The position numbers were made by a program, and so were the translations under genes. 17,276 nucleotides of DNA, from the NCBI GenBank assembly GCA_008016945.1, contig SSGN01000032.1:1-17276 (forward strand). Direction: 5' to 3'. Of this stretch, positions 14,772 to 17,276 are shown piece by piece. The notes under the pieces are model-generated. The model searched no databases and was not told the origin of the DNA. It saw only the letters and a program-made list of their open reading frames with translations. Source of the stretch: Flavobacteriales bacterium. Lineage in GTDB: Bacteria > Bacteroidota > Bacteroidia > Flavobacteriales > PHOS-HE28. Each line of letters begins with the position of its first letter. Position 1 is the stretch's first letter.

Positions 14772-14827
14772 TGCCGCGCGAGCAGCCTCTGGATCACCAT
14801 AGCGAAGCCACTCAGTACCGCAGCTGG

Positions 14828-14839
14828 CATAGGTAGGTG
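14828..14839. repeat. 12-bp intergenic repeat CATAGGTAGGTG, copy 1
   Basis: The same twelve bases occur at 17082-17093. Both copies lie just downstream of a gene end and are followed by TCGA and then CTTGCA at slightly different distances. Confidence 0.45.
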
Positions 14840-14850
14840 TGGGCAGTGAG

Positions 14851-14867
14851 ATCGACGATCCGTCGAT
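14851..14867. promoter_or_regulatory. perfect 7-bp inverted repeat between the receptor and T9SS paralogue 1
   Basis: ATCGACG-ATC-CGTCGAT. It is followed after four bases by TACCTTGC (14872-14879), one T short of the TAxxTTTGC type of Bacteroidota -7 element. It could be an operator or a weak terminator of the receptor gene. No T-run follows. Confidence 0.35.
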
Positions 14868-14944
14868 GTGCTACCTTGCAAGTATGATCGTGTTGCATCC
14901 ATAAGTGCATTCTTGTGATGCATCACGGCCGCCACTATATTAAA

Positions 14945-15030
14945 GGTATCATGGCTCTAGGTTTCGGGATGTGTGAGCGCCGACAAGTACGCAGCGCCCC
15001 CTCGTTCCTTGGGAGTTCCTTCGGAAGGTT
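14945..15030 (+). promoter_or_regulatory. conserved leader, copy 1, upstream of T9SS paralogue 1
   Basis: It shares GGTATCATGG (14945-14954), then TTCGGGATGTGTGAGCGCC (14963-14981, 19 of 19), then CCCTCGTTCCTTGGG with its flank (from 14999) with the leader at 15984-16070. The spacing differs by about a base, so the two leaders do not keep one reading frame from the ATG. This favours an untranslated leader or promoter region over coding sequence. It ends in CCTTCGGAAGG, a small hairpin. Confidence 0.5.
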
Positions 15031-15031
15031 G

Positions 15032-15919
15032 ATGATGACATTCATCGTTTCGAGTGCGTTCTCTGACCTGTTCGCGCAACCACGCTTCTATCCGGACAGC
15101 AATACGGTCTGGTGTGGCATTGATGACCTCGGTGGCCCACCGTTGTTCGATTTCCAGTTGGACATGGGTTCGGACCCTGATACGGTGATCAATGGGGTGG
15201 TATACAAGAGGATCGTGGAGTACAACAACTCAGGAGGGTCTTGGGGCTGGCGTTATACCCACTTCGTGCGCAATGGGGAACGCGGTAAGGGCTATGTATA
15301 CATCCCGGATCTGATGGAGGAGTTCCTAACAGGTGATGTTGGTGCGGTGCAAGGGGATACGGTCCACAACGTGATAGAGTATTATCCACCCGGATCCGGT
15401 GCCGGTGATATTGGTTATTACGTCCGCCCGATCGTGGTCATCGATTCCGTGGTCACATACTCGGACGACGGGGTCACGGTGACGCGACATTACATGTTCA
15501 GTGAACCGGGCTATTTGTTCTGGCAGGCAGGCATGGGGGCAAGTGGAGGGGCGATGATCCGTACTAGAGGTTTTATTCGCGGCTGCCAACGGAACGATAC
15601 GGTACAATTCAATGCACTTCAGTCTGGATCACCCGGCGGTCCATTGTTCTGTGGCCCAACGATCACGGGGCTTACCGATCGGTTCGGCCCGCTGTCTACG
15701 TCCGGGCTGATCCATCCGAACCCGTCCAATGGACGGTTCAACCTGATGGAACCCTTACCTACCGGATCCACGGTCTATGACATGCAGGGAGCTGTGGTGT
15801 TGCGCCTTCTGACTCCAAACCGTGAGATCGACCTCACCGGCCACCCACCAGGTGTGTATATAGCCGAGTTCCACTATGGAGATACCCGTCTGCTACAGCG
15901 GTTGGTGGTGGTACCTTGA
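15032..15919 (+). CDS. small T9SS type A sorting domain protein, paralogue 1 (about 295 aa)
   Basis: Secreted protein of unknown role. The frame is open from 14915, but I prefer ATG 15032 (or 15035, or TTG 15029). These give the hydrophobic leader MMTFIVSSAFSDLFA, then QPRFYP. The upstream part matches a leader shared with the next gene, where the corresponding ATG is out of frame. ATG 14951, with a 43-residue signal sequence, remains possible. Mature residues share with the next gene the patterns WxxxDDxGGPP, SPDT/DPDTVINGxVY, GKGYVYIPD, EFLTGDV, GDTVHNV, VTRHY and FWQAGMG. The sorting domain begins at about 225 (LIHPNPSNGRF) and ends with EIDLTGHPPGVYIAEFHY and LVVVP. No catalytic motif is evident. 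A duplication of this gene produced the neighbour at 16141. Confidence 0.82.
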   Translation: MMTFIVSSAFSDLFAQPRFYPDSNTVWCGIDDLGGPPLFDFQLDMGSDPDTVINGVVYKRIVEYNNSGGSWGWRYTHFVRNGERGKGYVYIPDLMEEFLTGDVGAVQGDTVHNVIEYYPPGSGAGDIGYYVRPIVVIDSVVTYSDDGVTVTRHYMFSEPGYLFWQAGMGASGGAMIRTRGFIRGCQRNDTVQFNALQSGSPGGPLFCGPTITGLTDRFGPLSTSGLIHPNPSNGRFNLMEPLPTGSTVYDMQGAVVLRLLTPNREIDLTGHPPGVYIAEFHYGDTRLLQRLVVVP

Positions 15920-15983
15920 GCTTTGTACGGCTCGTCACGTTCGTTTTTCGCGCTGAATTGAGGCACACAGTGCTTAACTTGGT

Positions 15984-16070
15984 GGTATCATGGTTTATTG
16001 GATTCGGGATGTGTGAGCGCCTACACGATCACAGGAACCCTCGTACCTCGGAAGTCCCTGCGGAGTTTTC
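15984..16070 (+). promoter_or_regulatory. conserved leader, copy 2, upstream of T9SS paralogue 2
   Basis: GGTATCATGG is at 15984-15993, the 19-base block at 16003-16021, and CCCTCGTACCTCGG at 16038-16051. The leader ends about 70 bases before ATG 16141. The 221 bases between the two genes hold this leader and nothing else I can name. Confidence 0.5.
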
Positions 16071-16140
16071 AGGCTTTACTCTGTTGTTGTGGATACTGGC
16101 ACTGACCGCCGCGTGGGTCGAGTTGTCATTCAATAGGCCA

Positions 16141-17022
16141 ATGATGCGTACCAAATTTCTCGTTCCTCTTCTGGTCGGCCCGATGCTTTCGGCCACGGCC
16201 CAGTTCTACCCGGAAGCACAAGCCTGTTGGCATAGCGTGGACGATGACGGTGGCCCGCCGAATTATCATGTGCGGTATCAAATGGGTGCGTCACCTGACA
16301 CGCTAATCAACGGAACGGTGTACCAGGTGATCGAGGAATTCCGTGACTACGTGTACACCAGATCCTATTTCGTCCGCTCCGACCCTAGCGGCAAGGGTTA
16401 TGCATACCTCCCCGATTCGGCGGCCGAATTTCTCACAGGGGATGTGGCAGCACAGACCGGGGATACGGTACACGATGTGTTGTGGAGCAACACCTATGCT
16501 TCTGGTATCGACTACTTCTTGGTGGACATGATAGTTGATAATGTGGCGGAACTCAATAACGTCGGTGTCCATGTTACGCGGCACTACTTCGAGCCGCTCC
16601 CTTCGGGCAATATTTTCTGGCAAGCGGGCATGGGCACCAGTTTTGGCCCTATGCTCGAACTGACCGGTTCTCCATGGGGATGCTGGGTTGGGGATACCAT
16701 GATGTTGGGAGGGTTTCCGGACTGGCTCCCTGGGCCTACTGGTGTTGAGCCTTGTCCGCTCCTCTCAAGTGGTAATGGGATCAATGACCTCGCAGAGTAC
16801 GAAGGGCTTCAGGCGCATCCCAATCCTTCCGCAGCTCTCTTTCGTTTAGCTGAGCTGCTCCCTTGGCCGCTCACGGTGCTGGACATCCATGGTCGTGTAG
16901 TGCTTCAGCTGCCGCCATACAGCCGCGAGATCGACCTGACCGCTCAGCCGCCAGGCGTGTACACGGCCCTACTGGTCACCCAGCAGGAACGTGTCGTACA
17001 GCGGTTGGTAGTGGTGCGTTGA
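16141..17022 (+). CDS. small T9SS type A sorting domain protein, paralogue 2 (293 aa)
   Basis: Tandem paralogue of the gene at 15032. ATG 16141 is the best start, giving the signal peptide MMRTKFLVPLLVGPMLSATA, then QFYPEAQ. The frame is open back to TTG 15916, but that stretch contains the leader repeat and is probably untranslated. The body keeps DDDGGPPNYH, SPDTLINGTVY, GKGYAYLPD, EFLTGDV, GDTVHDV, VTRHYF and FWQAGMG. It lacks a short glycine-rich insert seen in the first copy. The sorting domain starts at about 224 (AHPNPSAALF) and ends EIDLTAQPPGVYTALL and LVVVR. The two copies look old: they are clearly homologous but diverged over most of their length. Function unknown. Confidence 0.87.
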   Translation: MMRTKFLVPLLVGPMLSATAQFYPEAQACWHSVDDDGGPPNYHVRYQMGASPDTLINGTVYQVIEEFRDYVYTRSYFVRSDPSGKGYAYLPDSAAEFLTGDVAAQTGDTVHDVLWSNTYASGIDYFLVDMIVDNVAELNNVGVHVTRHYFEPLPSGNIFWQAGMGTSFGPMLELTGSPWGCWVGDTMMLGGFPDWLPGPTGVEPCPLLSSGNGINDLAEYEGLQAHPNPSAALFRLAELLPWPLTVLDIHGRVVLQLPPYSREIDLTAQPPGVYTALLVTQQERVVQRLVVVR

Positions 17023-17276
17023 ACAAGGCACAACTCGTTGCGTTCTATAGTCGAGCGTTTCTGGCGTTTCTCGGCGCAGAGCATAGGTAGGTGAGTTTCG
17101 AGCCATCTTGCACCTGTACGCTGACCTTGGCTCGTGCACACCCAGCGGTTGGTGGTGGCTTGCGGGCCGATGACGAATGATCTGATGCTGCTAGCTGTAG
17201 ATCCGGTGTGCTGTTTTTATCCGGCTTTGTAACCTTCCCCATCCATCCGCGTAGGAAGGGAACAACCATCTCTCCT
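17023..17276. other. region after the last gene, no convincing coding sequence
   Basis: A 74-codon minus-strand frame covers most of it (17045-17269), but its protein has no recognisable motif and no relative in the window. CCTTCC (17233-17238) and GGAAGG (17254-17259) could pair around a 15-base loop. The 12-bp repeat lies at 17082. The region probably separates this cluster from the next gene. Confidence 0.4.
17082..17093. repeat. 12-bp intergenic repeat CATAGGTAGGTG, copy 2
   Basis: Second copy, in the region after the last gene. It is followed by TTTCGAGCCATCTTGCA, which loosely matches the stretch after copy 1. Confidence 0.45.

Noticed and set aside
17233..17259. CCTTCC/GGAAGG inverted repeat as a terminator
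   Set aside because: The 15-base loop is long for the 6-bp stem and no T-run follows, so it is weak evidence.
17045..17269. 74-codon minus-strand frame after the last gene
   Set aside because: No motif, no signal peptide, no homologue in the window and no supporting context. It covers the 12-bp intergenic repeat.

Overview
The window reads as part of a Bacteroidota chromosome, most likely a Flavobacteriales-type bacterium of fairly high GC. Seven proteins end in a type IX secretion system (T9SS) C-terminal sorting domain of the YPNPAS/PNPS kind. Every predicted signal peptide leaves glutamine at +1, a habit of this phylum. The only other gene type is an outer-membrane TonB-dependent receptor. 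All convincing genes are on the + strand and almost all products are destined for the cell surface or the medium. No rRNA, tRNA, CRISPR array, transposase, integrase or phage gene was seen.

Layout. (1) 12-5178: a very large secreted protein with sortilin-like Asp-box repeats, a beta-helix, a helical module and a T9SS domain. Its signal peptide lies in a different frame from the rest, so it is broken or mis-sequenced near base 167. (2) 5175-11263: a tandem array of two alternating modules. Module A is a secreted delta-60-repeat protein of about 485-491 aa (A1, A2, A3). Module B is a 246-aa copy of the last 247 residues of the giant gene, without a signal peptide (B1, B2 and truncated B3). All six stop/start junctions from the giant gene through A1-B1-A2-B2-A3-B3 are four-base overlaps (ATGA or GTGA). 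(3) 11263-12198: B3 breaks off and runs in frame into the leader of a small T9SS protein; the leader holds three consecutive hairpins. (4) 12357-14771: the TonB-dependent receptor. (5) 15032-17022: two paralogous small T9SS proteins that share a conserved upstream leader. (6) 17023-17276: no convincing gene.

How it works together. The giant gene plus the A/B array looks like one long translationally coupled transcript for surface or secreted adhesin-like proteins. The array appears to have formed by duplication of a 2.2-kb segment running from codon 1433 of the giant gene to the end of A1; a CACCATG heptamer sits at both ends. A 110-base stretch is identical between B1 and B2 while their sorting domains have diverged widely, which suggests gene conversion or cassette exchange. 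A2 carries a run of nine G and B2 a run of eight G, typical sites of slipped-strand phase variation. The function of the A and B proteins cannot be read from sequence; the case for a diversifying surface-protein array is inference.
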